Part shown: one piece after another, positions 33,301 through 45,622 of the stretch | Numbering within the stretch: the stretch's first letter is position 1 | Layout of the letters: every line of letters starts with the position of its first letter | Assembly: GCF_030247195.1 (NCBI RefSeq) | Contig: NC_080671.1 | Span: forward strand, 10,803,343-10,867,342 | Direction: 5' to 3' | DNA length: 64,000 nt | From: Topomyia yanbarensis | Taxonomy: Eukaryota > Arthropoda > Insecta > Diptera > Culicidae | The notes under the pieces: model-generated | What the model saw: the letters and a program-made list of their open reading frames with translations, nothing else | Databases searched by the model: none | Told to the model about the DNA's origin: nothing | Program-made: the position numbers and the translations under genes

Positions 33301-34377
33301 AAAAAGTTATGTTTCTATCAACAACCATACAGAAGGCAAAGGATTCTTCACATTTCTTTTCGATCATGTCCATATAAACCCGGTTAGTCCTAGTTTCCCG
33401 TTGTGAGTTTATAACTGATTCGCTCTAGAATACCTATCCGCCTTTTAATTTCATTGCATTCGTTTCTCTTAAAGTTACCGAAAATAGCCAACAAAATCGA
33501 TACAGCAGATACTTGCGGCAATTAAACCATAGTAACATCTGTGCCGTTTGTGTCGATAAATATCAAAGCGTAGTAGGCAAAATGCTGCCTTCCTTACTAG
33601 TAGTTATAGCGGAGCAATTGTTTTCCTATGCTCTGTGCGAGATGAGAAGACAGACCAAACCGATAGTTCTGCTAAATCAAGAGGTTTGCACTGATAGAGC
33701 TTATGTTTTGTGCAACGAAAAAACTGGAAATTGTCCACTAGTTGGTTAAAATTTGGTTAGATGTACTGAAGATCAAAACTGGTAAGGAAGTTTGTTATAT
33801 ATCTGCTGCAAAAAATGTGACAATTGTATGCGCAAAAAAGTCACAAATTGAATTCTATAAGTAAAATCATTCCAAAAAGCAAAACTTTCAGTGTCCAATT
33901 GCCCACTACAGCAAGTTCCTACCAACTCTTAAGCCCATAGATCCCGATTCAAATGAAAATGGCTCGTACCAACATGCCCGTACGGCTCGTATACCTCGTA
34001 TATGTATGGCACTATATTCCCTAGCTGCTGATAGGAAAGAATTACAGCGATTCAAAACAGCATTCATCGGGTCATGTTAACAACTTCATTTAATTGCCTT
34101 CTTCTGCTGCAAGTAGCTCGATACAATCTCGTTACCGATGTCGTTTATAGTCTCATCGCACCTTGCTATTACCAATAGCTAAAACAGTCGGTGTACAAGT
34201 GTGAGGAATACGGAAAATGTTACTCACTGCAATCCACCGAGTAATCGCACATGTCCATTGAAACGCTGACTAGCTGTTGGTGTTAATTATTTTCGGTTTA
34301 ATTGCTACCATATAAAAGATATATCGCTCTGCCTTTTTGAAAATGGTATAAAATTGTTCGCGGCAAGCGAAACCTGC
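33301..34377. other. Unassigned sequence
   Basis: A 78-residue frame (33513-33749 plus) is Cys-containing but unrecognised. No repeats or RNA genes are seen. Confidence 0.35.
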
Positions 34378-34450
34378 CGCTTTACTGTAAGGATTAAACT
34401 TACGACCGTTTGTTTGCGAGACCAGCACTCTACCACTGAACCAAAGAGAA
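34378..34450 (-). pseudogene. tRNA-Thr-like pseudogene
   Basis: On the minus strand the D-arm GGTTCAGTGGTAGAGTGC is followed by an anticodon arm CTGGT-CTCGCAA-ACAAA, then a T-arm GTAAG-TTTAATC-CTTAC. Overall it resembles animal tRNA-Thr(CGT), with the anticodon triplet now CGC. The 3' acceptor strand does not pair with the 5' strand and the anticodon stem is broken. So it is a dead tRNA copy or the head of a SINE, not a functional gene. Confidence 0.6.
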
Positions 34451-35359
34451 GTCGTTGAGTAAGTTGAATTCCGGAGAAATGTGGAACATTAGCTAATATG
34501 TTCACCACCGAATGTAGCAGCTCGGACACTTCCCGGTATGGCAAACATTTACCCAAGTAAATCCAAGACAAATTTTCCTGCCGTAAGTGAGAACACATAA
34601 AATTGGCATTAATCCACAGCTAGTTGGGAATTTATTTCTGCTCCTATTATCGCAACAAGTACATAACTCAACGCAGCAACGAAAAAATTTACACCTCTCG
34701 AGAGGATCTTACAGAAAAGGAGCTCGAAGACTGCATTTTCAGTTGAATTGGCTCGTTTGCTGGTGTTTCTCAAGGAGATCGGAATTGGAGATAACTTACG
34801 CGGGCGCGCGCGCTTAGTTGCCAGTTCCGACCACTTTCAACGGGGCAAAGAAGGCACCATTATTGGGCTTCATGTCGGAAAACCTGCTTCAGGTTGATAC
34901 AAACGCAACTAACCTACAAGTACCGATGAATGGATAAACGGGGCGAGAGGTAACCATTTTATTTTGAAACATGATACATTTTTCCTTCCCCGTTCAGATG
35001 CAAGTGCCCAGCAGTGTGCGTTGTTCGCAGTTTGTTCGTCGGCTCATGAAAACAAACATTTTCCAGCGGATTATGTTGGATGGTGGACTGGTGTATTTAT
35101 TCGGTATAACCTCTAGCATCGAAGCCTGGCTGGGCACAGCGAACGGTGGAAAGTTTGTTCTCGTAAGGTAATGGATAAACAGCAAGTGCGCTCTGGTAAA
35201 TTATAGCCAGTTGACCGAACTGTCAGTGGTTGACTCTATAAATTATTGGTGGACACCTGCCACAGGCGGTCCTGTCGGAATGGGGTTTTGAGCGAACAAA
35301 CCAACGAATGAGCCAACAGATGGTCGACGGAGAATGGGGAATTTTGAAATTGTGTTTTG
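34451..35359. other. Unassigned, mostly unique sequence
   Basis: Frames 34587-34817 and 34971-35171 (plus) are unrecognised. It lies next to the histone relics and may hold their old flanking DNA. Confidence 0.3.
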
Positions 35360-35772
35360 AAGTAGAATACTTCTAACGTTTCAATATGGGGTCCCGTTTC
35401 AAAAATTTCAGTTGAGAAATTTTCCCAGATTTGAAATGCGAATATCTTCCGTTCTACTGGACGAAATCGCAATATTTTTGCACTATCTGATCGGAAATTT
35501 GTGCACGTATTTAGTATTAAATTTCGGAATTACTGCGACTACTATAAATAAACCAAAACAAGGATTTTCAGAAAACAGCGAGGAAAATGCGCAATTTGCC
35601 AGCATATCCCACGCAGAGCCGTCAAAAAGGAGCATGAAACGCTTCATTACATACGGGAATGTTATATATACAGGTCACGCGAGCTTGTTTTGTATCAGTG
35701 GGTGCTCGCTTACCACACGAGCAACATGCTCGTCCGGACGGTACAATGAGCGGTATCATGTTTGCGTTCCCT
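35360..35772 (+). promoter_or_regulatory. Histone H4 upstream region with TATA box
   Basis: 35360-35520 resembles 36860-36990 and 38387-38515 (TTCTAACGTTTC.ATAT.GG, then CCGTTTCAA), so it is a diverged part of the histone repeat. A TATA-like TTATATAT lies at about 35663-35670, some 100 bp before the surviving H4 coding sequence. Confidence 0.6.
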
Positions 35773-36019
35773 ACCAAGCGTCATCGCAAGGTTCTTCGTG
35801 ATAAAATGCAGGGAATCACCAAATCCGCCATTCGGCGTCTGGCTCGTCGTGGTGGTGTAAAATGCATCTCCGATTTAATCTACGAATGATGATGGTGTGC
35901 AAGAAAATATCATCCGAGATGCCGTGACCTACACTGAACACGCCAAGCGCAAAACGGCAATGAATGTCGTCTATACTCTGAAGCAGCAGGGACGCACTTT
36001 GTATGGATTTGGAAGTTGA
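35773..36019 (+). pseudogene. Histone H4 pseudogene
   Basis: The reading [20 protein letters not shown] then [18 protein letters not shown] is histone H4 with several substitutions. After Tyr-Glu a stop and a deletion/frameshift remove the ETRGVLKVFL part. Then [18 protein letters not shown] resumes, with two residues missing before AMNVVY, and ends at FGS and a stop. The basic N-terminal tail is replaced by unrelated sequence. H4 is a core nucleosome subunit; this copy cannot encode it. Confidence 0.93.
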
Positions 36020-36051
36020 AAAGGTAGAACTCACTTGTATCATTATAAAAA

Positions 36052-36067
36052 GGCCTTTTTCAGGGCC
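36052..36067 (+). terminator. Histone mRNA 3' stem-loop (H4)
   Basis: GGCCTTTTTCAGGGCC followed by ACCA, 32 bp after the H4 stop, matches the conserved 3' stem-loop bound by SLBP in replication-dependent histone mRNAs. One stem pair is weakened compared with the H2B copies. Confidence 0.9.
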
Positions 36068-36450
36068 ACCAAAATCATTTCAAAGAATAAGTTTGCATTT
36101 TCTGTTTCATGGACTGTTTCTCCCTGGAGAGCAATTTATGTTAAACCCTAAATTATGATTTATTTCAGTACGCAAATTGCAAATATGGTCAGAAACAAAC
36201 TGGAGTGAAGTGGAAAACATTTTTACTAGGCGCATTCAAAAAAGGTTTCAACTCTCAAACATTTTACCAAGGTGCCGTATTACATTACTCTCTTTACCCT
36301 GAGTGTTCGATAATCTCCGTAGTGGAAACACAATTTCAATTTTGTTCTTTATCAAAAATATGTGGTCGACCAACAAAGGTGTGGAGCTACGAAGAACACA
36401 TATTGAGGACAACACAAAAAAGGACGAGCTTACATTGTGCTGTAGTCAGG

Positions 36451-36457
36451 TATAAAA
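36451..36457 (+). promoter_or_regulatory. TATA box, H2B remnant A
   Basis: TATAAAA lies about 80 bp before the surviving H2B codons, with a TCAGTTCGTTT-type leader downstream. The same arrangement occurs at 37969-37975. Confidence 0.7.
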
Positions 36458-36532
36458 ACTCAGCATGCTGTTGCTCACGCTCAGTTCGTTTCCAGCATCA
36501 GCATACAGCAGTTCGTTTGCAGCATCGCCCGC

Positions 36533-36634
36533 AAAATTCAAACCGCCGTCCGTTTGCTGCTGTCAGAAGAGTTGGCCAAGCACGCCGTCTTCGATGAAAC
36601 CAAAACTGTTACCATATACACCAGCACCAAGTAA
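36533..36634 (+). pseudogene. Histone H2B remnant A (C-terminal 33 codons)
   Basis: In-frame [20 protein letters not shown] continues to YTSTK and a stop, matching the C-terminal helix and tail of H2B. It is fused directly to a leader-like sequence, so the first ~90 codons have been deleted between the 5' UTR and the C terminus. The stem-loop follows at 36659. Confidence 0.92.
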
Positions 36635-36658
36635 ATTTCGAACACTGCCCAAACAAAA

Positions 36659-36674
36659 GGCCCTTTTCAAGGCC
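36659..36674 (+). terminator. Histone 3' stem-loop, H2B remnant A
   Basis: GGCCCTTTTCAAGGCC, followed by ATCA, sits 25 bp after the stop. A loop-proximal C/A mismatch distinguishes it from copy B. Confidence 0.88.
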
Positions 36675-37399
36675 ATCAATTTATCGACAAAGAATGAAAT
36701 TGAAGTTTTGTTATTACAAGCATCAGCTTGTCAAGAGCGTTGGATGGTAAGTGAGCCACTTGTGAACAATACCGTCGCTTTCACGAGAATGGCACAAAAT
36801 CAAAAGTTATTTGTGATTTATAGACAGTTTAGTGTAATGATTCAATTTACACAAATCGAACGTTTTCTAACGTTTCGATATAGGTGCTCCGTTTCAAAAT
36901 TTTCGGCCAGAATGCTGCCTGTTTTTTCAAACGTGAAAATCTGCTGTTGTATTGAATGAAAACTTTGGATTTTTGCGCTGATTGGAAATAGTTGTGACTA
37001 ATTCTGTAGAATGTACAATTACTGAAAATAACGGATTTTGTGAAAGCAGTGGTTGGTCCATACAATTCGATTCTAAGCGAGCCAGACTAGTTTTCGTTGG
37101 AAGGTCCACCTCTGACAATAGAAGTAAACTATTTTATTTTGAATTCAACTACAACTTCCTTGAAAACAGCACAGTTAAAAAACTTTTGGGAAAAACGCGC
37201 AGACCTAAATTTTCCACTATAATGGAAACTGCCTGTGCTCCGAAGCACAGCATCAAGATTGATAGTAATTCAAGCCGGGAGGAAAGAGGTTGTAAGGCAA
37301 TGGAAAACGAAAATTTCATTTATATCTTACTGGAATATAATTGGCTGGTCCTGAAAAGAACTTGTTGGTTTGTGGTTTATTTTGGGTCACAATTTAGGC

Positions 37400-37576
37400 C
37401 TGCTCGATTGCTGATAGCTGTGAATTTCTCGCAGGGCGACAGTTTCTGTTCAGTAGTGATGAGGCTTCCTAACGCCAACCGTGACTGGGGTACTTTTACA
37501 CGACCTTCGTTGCTTACTGTTTGCGGGGAGGCTTTCCTCTGGTGGACTTACGAGCGGTTTGTTTGGTACGGGCCAT
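37400..37576 (-). pseudogene. Histone H3 remnant A (N-terminal tail)
   Basis: From an ATG at 37576 the minus strand reads [20 protein letters not shown], the H3 tail, then a TAA instead of Leu. After a frameshift the KSTPVTVGVRKPHHY-like segment follows. The copy stops near the YQ position of H3, so the histone fold is absent. The ATG abuts a copy of the H2B 3' flank, which replaces the H3 promoter. Confidence 0.92.
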
Positions 37577-37968
37577 TTATCAACAAAGAATCGAATTGAA
37601 GTTTTGTTATTACAAGCATCCGAAAGTAGCTTGCCAAGAGCGTTCGATGGCAAGTGAGCTACTTGTGAACAATATCGTCGATTTCACGTATTTCACAAAA
37701 GAAAAAGTTATCATTTGTTTGTTTGTTTACAGTTTCGTGTTTACTAGGCGCATTCAAAAAAGGTTTCAATTCTCAAACATTTTACCAAGGTGCCGTATTA
37801 CATTACTCTTTTTACCCTGAGTGTTCGATAACCTCCGTATTGAAAACACAATTTCAATTTTGTTCTTTATCAAAAATATGTGGTCGACCAACGAAGGGGT
37901 GGAGCTACGAAAAACACATATTGAGGACAACACAAAAAAGGACGAGCTTACATTGTGCTGTAGTCAGG

Positions 37969-37975
37969 TATAAAA
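37969..37975 (+). promoter_or_regulatory. TATA box, H2B remnant B
   Basis: TATAAAA in the same context as 36451 (preceded by TGTAGTCAGG, followed by ACTCAGCATGC). Confidence 0.7.
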
Positions 37976-38049
37976 ACTCAGCATGCTGTTGCTCACGCTC
38001 AGTTCGTTTGCAGCATCAGCATGCAGCAGTTCGTTTGCTGCATCTCCCG

Positions 38050-38151
38050 CAAAATTCAAACCGTCGTCCGTTTGCTGCTGCTAGAAAGTTAGCCAATCAC
38101 GCCGTCTTCGATGGCACCAAAACTATTACCATATACACCAGCTCCAAGTAA
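38050..38151 (+). pseudogene. Histone H2B remnant B
   Basis: The same C-terminal fragment as copy A, here reading KIQTVVRLLL, then a one- or two-base disruption around LAKHA (CTAGAAAGTTAGCC), then AVFDGTKTITIYTSSK and a stop. It retains the H2B ending and stem-loop but no histone fold. Confidence 0.9.
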
Positions 38152-38175
38152 ATTCCGAACACTGCCCAAACAAAA

Positions 38176-38191
38176 GGCCCTTTTCAGGGCC
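38176..38191 (+). terminator. Histone 3' stem-loop, H2B remnant B
   Basis: GGCCCTTTTCAGGGCC is a perfect match to the canonical stem-loop, followed by ATCA, 24 bp after the stop. Confidence 0.92.
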
Positions 38192-38917
38192 ATCAATTTA
38201 TCGACAAAGAATGAAATTGAAATTTTGTTATTACAAGCATCAGAAAATGGCTTGCCAAGGGCGTTGGATGGGAAATGAGCCACTTGTGAACAATACCGTC
38301 GCTTTCAAGTAGAATGGCACAAAATAAAAAAGTTATTTGTGTGATTTGTAGACAGGTTAGTGTAATGATTCAATTTACAAAAATCGAACGTTTTCTAACG
38401 TTTCGATATAGGTGCTCCGTTTCGGCCAGAATGTTGCCTGTTTTTCTAAAAGTGAAAATCTTCTATTGTACTGAATGAAAATCTTCGATTTTTGCGCTGA
38501 TTGGAAATAGTTGTGACTAGTTGTGTAGAATGTTCAATTACTGAAAATAACAGATTTTGTGAAAGCAGTGGTTGGTCCATACAATTCGATTCAGAGCGAG
38601 CCAGACTAGTTTTCGTTGGAAGGTCCATCTCTGACAATAGAAATAAACTATTTTATTTTGAATTCAACTACAACTTCCTTGAAAACGCACAGCTAAAAAA
38701 ACTTTTGGGAAAAACGCGCAAACCTAAATTTTCCACTATAATAAAAACTAGTGCCCCCGCCGCACAGCATCATCAAGATTGATAGTTATTCAAGCCGGGA
38801 GGAAAGGGGGAGGGAGGTTGTAAGGCAATGGAAAATTTCATTTATAATAATAATACTTTATAATTGGCTGGTCCTGAAAAGAACTTGTTGGTTTGTGGTT
38901 TATTTTGGGTCACAATT

Positions 38918-40995
<2,078 letters not shown>

Positions 40996-40998
40996 GTA

Positions 40999-41924
40999 GG
41001 GGAGAGAGGGTAACAGTGGATCAGCAGGAACTATGAAACATTCGCAATAAAATCATAATGCATGATCAGAATCGTTTCATTCTCTCATGTTTCACGATTT
41101 CTAATTCTTTACACGTGTTGCTATATTTTGGAAGAGATCTGATAACTGTATCTCTTTTAATGGATATTTGTTTGTTTTGTGATAGCCAGAGTAAATTTCC
41201 AATGAAAAACATTATTCCATCTTTATGAGTTACCATTCATTGAATAAATGTTTAGTCTATTGCTATTTATAGCAAATTTTGCTCAACATTTGCCGCGAAC
41301 AAATTTTTTTGGTAACTTCTCATGGTTCTGTGTAATTTCACAATTTTCATAAATAGGCCCATTGGGTAACTGTGAAACGATGGCGTATGGGGAACAGTGA
41401 TTTTTTTTGTTTTTGTGGTCTGTCTCAAAATGTGAATGGGTTCCGATTTTCCACAGTAAATACTACTCATATAGTGCAAAATTAGTAAATTTGGGCAAGT
41501 TTTGTAGAAATTGTTTCTTATTTCAGGATTGCAGCTAATATGCATATATGGTGGTTCGATGTTACGCGATGATATAGTGGATTCTTTCGTAAACAAACAA
41601 TTTTCGCCTCAATATAACTTTAATTAAAAGCGTTAGGATCTTTTTTCGTTAAAACAAAAGAATAAAATTTATAAGTAGAATATTTCACAATAGACGACAT
41701 CGTGTTTCATAGTTCCTACCCATGGGGCACACTGATACATGTTACCATCGACTATTTATTATCCAAAAAATGTTATTTCACGTGAATTTTACCAGCTGGA
41801 AAAAATATATGTATTAGTTAACAACAGAGTGGCACTATGTATCACTTTTGGTTACACAAATAACAAGTATTATCGACAAAATTAAATTGTAAAAAAATGT
41901 GTTTCATTGTTACCCTCTCTCCCC
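40999..41924. mobile_element. TA-flanked MITE, 926 bp
   Basis: The termini GGGGAGAGAGGGTAACA (40999) and TGTTACCCTCTCTCCCC (ending 41924) are perfect inverted repeats between TA dinucleotides (40997-40998 and 41925-41926). A TA target suggests a Tc1/mariner-related or mTA-type MITE. The minus frame 41267-41596 inside it is unrecognised. Similar but single TAGGGGA...-type ends are seen near 20764 and, inverted, 11606 and 58856. Confidence 0.85.
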
Positions 41925-41926
41925 TA

Positions 41927-44083
41927 CAGTTTTTAAAACTCATTATAATTTATATAACTTAGTGGAAGTTGCGTTGCGCGTTGCGTTGCGTAAGCACGGT
42001 ATACTTCGTAGATTGCAGACTGATGACTCTCATTTCCAGCCGGACTACTTGAGGAGCATTGTTTGGGAATAACAATTGATCCAGTCCAAGCGAGAGTTTC
42101 GCCTGAGAGCCACCATTGCGGGCCACGACCATCTTTACCGTACCTTGGGATGAGAAAGGAAGTGTTGATGTGGTACTTACTTAACGGAAGGCCCCGAATC
42201 AGTGACACTCCCATAAGTACCACGGATTGGGTAGTGGGTGGGTTGTTAGTCAGGATTGGCTTCAAACAAGCGATGTGACTGAGACTATATTTTCGTGCAT
42301 GTTTGAATAGTTCATTGACTGTAGGATACGTAAATCTTCTAGGCGTTTAAACTCTGGCTAATCGTTTATTGAGATTGTTTCATCGAAAACAACTTGAACT
42401 CCGGATAGCCGGCTGTCGGGAGTGTTGTCGACAATGTAAAATGGTGTTAAGATTTATGGGGAAAACAACCTGCTCCTTAGTCAGCTAACCACTGACTAAA
42501 ACCTTTATTTATGGTTAACTACCATACAAGGTTGATTTCGAAACTGTAACTAAATGAATCTTACATCCAGGTACTATTTACTCTTGGCCCTGTAGCATCA
42601 GCGATACATAAACAATCTACCTACAACTTGCTTGCCTACACATGTGTGCGTTTACCATATTCTGCTTCGTACATCACACACTTCTATGTGAAAGTATTTA
42701 AACACAGTGCAGCATAAAAGATTTAAAGCATGGTAAAATTGCTTTCTCAATAAATGGACCGTAAACAATGAGTTTAAAAGTGGTATGGTGGAATATTAAA
42801 AAATTATGTCACGCAAAGATTACCCAATACTAACTAACTCTCTGTCGTATTACCACGTTATTTTTCCCCTTGATCTAATACGAATGAAATTATTTTAGTT
42901 TTTCCTTCATTTTGTAGTAGCACTTTTATTCCGCTACTAGCAAAAGTGTTCATGTTCTATGGAATTTATTCATATCTCTTCCTCCTAATAGCGTGGCAGA
43001 ATTTATAAAGGATCCTTATTGGTATAATCACAAGCATATTGAGATCCTGTAACTTGAAATTTTCCACCTCGTTCGAGTTAATCGTTCCGATATTACAATG
43101 AAGACGCGAAACAGAAAAATATAAATGCTGCGTTCCTAAACGATATTAACATCATGCACGAATCAAACCGCCCCCCCCACCCCGTTTCCAAATAGTACGT
43201 ACTTATTCTTAGCTCAGTATAATTGACTGATGAGTTAATGCACTAAAAGTAAAGCATTAAATATGACCATAAAACATTTGTTCCTCGTGCTGAAATGATT
43301 GCCGCAAATTGGTAATTGTATTTGAATTGATCTTGCGAATTGTCAATTCTCCACCCTCATACATAATTTAAAAATCATTCACTCAGACAAGACCATGCGT
43401 ATTTCCCACCGGCGTTAAAGACCCAGTGGATTCGTTTCCTAGGTGGTCAAATAAACACTAAACAAACAAATAAATTAGTTTGTTCAGTCGAAAGAAATGT
43501 CAGCTCGATTGGCATCAACCGGCGTATACGTGTTCCCTTACAGTGCCATCAAATAAAAGTACATTTAAAATTACATACGGCAAAATATGTGCAATTCAGA
43601 ATATAACGAAATGAAGATTGCTTAATTATTTGCATTTAAAAAAGATCGGAAAAAAATAGTTGCATAACCAAGGTGGTTCATTTTCAAAGATAGCACTGCT
43701 GATGAATCACTGTATAAAAATTTGGTGATAAGGGATGCGGACGAAAATAGCTGACCACCGCCAATTTATATAACTTAGTGGAAGTAAAGTGGAATACTTT
43801 TTCTAAAAGTTGGAATAGATGACATATACAAGAAAATGATAAAAATAGAGCTGTTAATAAACATAACAAATCAAGAAATAACAGAATCAATATAATAAAT
43901 AACATGCAATATATAAAATATATAAGTTTATATAATTAAATTCATAATAACCAAGAAAATACAATACATGAAATAAACGAAATAAATAAAATAAATACAA
44001 TAATTTGAATAATCCGAAAATATAGAAGTTACAAATGACAAATTAAATAGCCAGAATTAAAAAAATAAACAGTATTAATCAAC
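41927..44083. other. Unassigned sequence
   Basis: 41940-42300 is of higher GC, with overlapping unrecognised frames (41933-42265 minus, 42063-42278 plus). 43880-44083 is very A-rich. A C-rich run lies at about 43170-43183. No gene is supported. Confidence 0.35.
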
Positions 44084-44391
44084 ACAACGAAAATAAATAA
44101 CTGAGTTAAACCGACTCAGAAGAGGGTTTTGAAGCTCTTTTAAAAAGTTATTAACTTCCTGGTCAGGGATGAAACTATATAGCGAGCAGTGTTAATCGAG
44201 TTCGGTCACTCTAGAAACAAGTCGTTGAAAAAACCAAGGAAGAAACCCCACGATGGTGACTGGAAAGGGATGTAAGTTATGTCGGTTATCTCTGGGTCGG
44301 TTCACGTTTCGGTATGTTTCGGCATTAGCTACTATATACTAGTTGTGGGCAGATCAGCTACACAGCAGAGGTCGGTCAACCGGTGTGCAAT
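44084..44391 (+). repeat. Long flanking direct repeat, left
   Basis: 44084-44375 is repeated at 45623-45915 with a few percent divergence. Shared words run from ACAACGAAAATAAATAACTG through AAGTCGTTGAAAAAA, ACCCCACGATGGTGACTGG and AGTTGTGGGCAGATCA. It ends where the retroposon begins. Confidence 0.88.
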
Positions 44392-45622
44392 CAGTCTACT
44401 TTCTACTTCTGCCGCAGTCAGACGTACAATCGAGCCAAGTGAACAACAGGCCTCTCGATCTAGTGTGCATTGTCTCGAGAACAAAGGAAATATCCGATTA
44501 TTCTTGTCATCATGAGTAAAGTTGACGAAAAAGCTCTACTCCGACCCAACGCAGCGGTCGTTAACTTTAAATTTTGTTTAAAACGACCGAGTTTTAGTGA
44601 AGTGGAATACCTTCTGAAGGTAAAAATGCAACTTAGGCTTGCGGAAGTCTTGTACCTTCAGTATCATCATCTTCGCAATGTAGTGTTAATATCATTCAAC
44701 ACGTTAGCACAAGCCGAGCGTTTCGTTTTGAAGAATAACTTAAAACACGTGGTTGAAAGTGACAACGTTGGAATTAAGATTCCCGTATACATTGAGAATG
44801 ATTATATAGATGTAAGGTTATATGACCTATCACCTCGTACCCCTCCTGAGCCAATTGCAAAATGCATGTCGCAATACGGAGAAGTAGAATCCGTTAAACC
44901 TGATACTTGGAGAAACTTCTTCCCGGGTACTCCTAACGGCGTTTTTGTAGTGAGGATGCGGGTTGAAAGGCCTATACCCTCCTACTTGGCAATAAAACTC
45001 AATACTCACGGAACTACAATTATGCAAACTACGCTATGCACCCACGAGAGGCAAACTCCTACGTGCAAGTATTGTAATCAGACAGCTCATCATGGACAAC
45101 CTTGCGCGGAAGATGCAGAGGAAAATGCAGCTCAACCGATTGCCAACTCATCTACGGCAAACCAACCAAAAACAGAGTTTTCAATACCAATGCCTGAACC
45201 ACAAACGGTGGCCAAATTTGTGGCAGCTGTTCAGACCATAATGACACCCGCAAAAGAATCATCCAGCACCCCGAAAGCAACTGTAAGTAACATTGGCAAC
45301 GAATGCAGTTACAATGACGACGGATTTACACTGATCAACAATAAGTGCAAGAAGCAAGGGAGAACATCTGATCCCGGACACCAAGCCAGCTTCGACCGGG
45401 ACGTGAAAAACAAGAGAGAATCAAATGACCCCCCTGACGCTGTTTGCCAACAGACTTCGCGAAAAAAAGGTCTCCGCTCGCAATAAAAAGTTGCGCGCAC
45501 GAGATCCAATTAATTAATTAATTGTTTGTATTTTTATTTTTACATGTATTGTAAACGTATAAAAGATCCACGGCTCCGTAAAGCTACCGCTATGAGCCGT
45601 GTCAAATAAACGAATAAAAAAA
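44392..45622 (+). mobile_element. ORF1-only retroposon, copy 1 (best copy)
   Basis: The element starts at CAGTCTACTTTCTACTT and ends AAATAAACGAATAAAAAAAA, shared ends with the damaged copy at 16939-18047. It holds one gag-like ORF and no endonuclease or reverse transcriptase. The short A-rich 3' tail points to LINE-type retroposition in trans. Because two copies share both ends, the missing ORF2 looks like a family property and not a local truncation. It is flanked by ~290-bp direct repeats. Confidence 0.8.
44512..45486 (+). CDS. gag-like ORF1 protein with CCHC knuckle
   Basis: I place the start at the ATG of MSKVDEKALLRPN (44512), because the other copies align from there. An upstream in-frame ATG at 44470 would add 14 residues. 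Residues ~1-100 (VVNFKF..., VLYLQYHHLRNVVLISF, QAERFVL) and ~105-180 (YIDVRLYDL, MSQYGEVESV, GVFVVRMRVE) look like two RRM-type folds. CKYCNQTAHHGQPC (C-x2-C-x4-H-x4-C, residues ~194-207) is a zinc knuckle. The C terminus is polar and basic. ORF1 proteins of LINEs bind RNA and form cytoplasmic particles; that role is inferred. The frame is intact for 325 codons while all other copies are broken. Confidence 0.8.
   Translation: MSKVDEKALLRPNAAVVNFKFCLKRPSFSEVEYLLKVKMQLRLAEVLYLQYHHLRNVVLISFNTLAQAERFVLKNNLKHVVESDNVGIKIPVYIENDYIDVRLYDLSPRTPPEPIAKCMSQYGEVESVKPDTWRNFFPGTPNGVFVVRMRVERPIPSYLAIKLNTHGTTIMQTTLCTHERQTPTCKYCNQTAHHGQPCAEDAEENAAQPIANSSTANQPKTEFSIPMPEPQTVAKFVAAVQTIMTPAKESSSTPKATVSNIGNECSYNDDGFTLINNKCKKQGRTSDPGHQASFDRDVKNKRESNDPPDAVCQQTSRKKGLRSQ

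Larger units (their letters stand above)
36222..37740. repeat. Tandem histone unit, copy A
   Basis: This ~1.5-kb unit carries the H2B promoter, the H2B 3' remnant and the reverse-oriented H3 remnant. It is repeated starting at 37741 with an offset of about 1518 bp and high identity. The unit begins TTACTAGGCGCATTC in both copies. The last part of copy A (37577-37722) duplicates the H2B 3' flank. Confidence 0.9.

Noticed and set aside
36205..36597. 130- and 142-residue plus frames over the histone units (also 37723-38151)
   Set aside because: They translate the H2B promoter and leader. In copy A the real H2B remnant is in another frame; in copy B only the last residues coincide.
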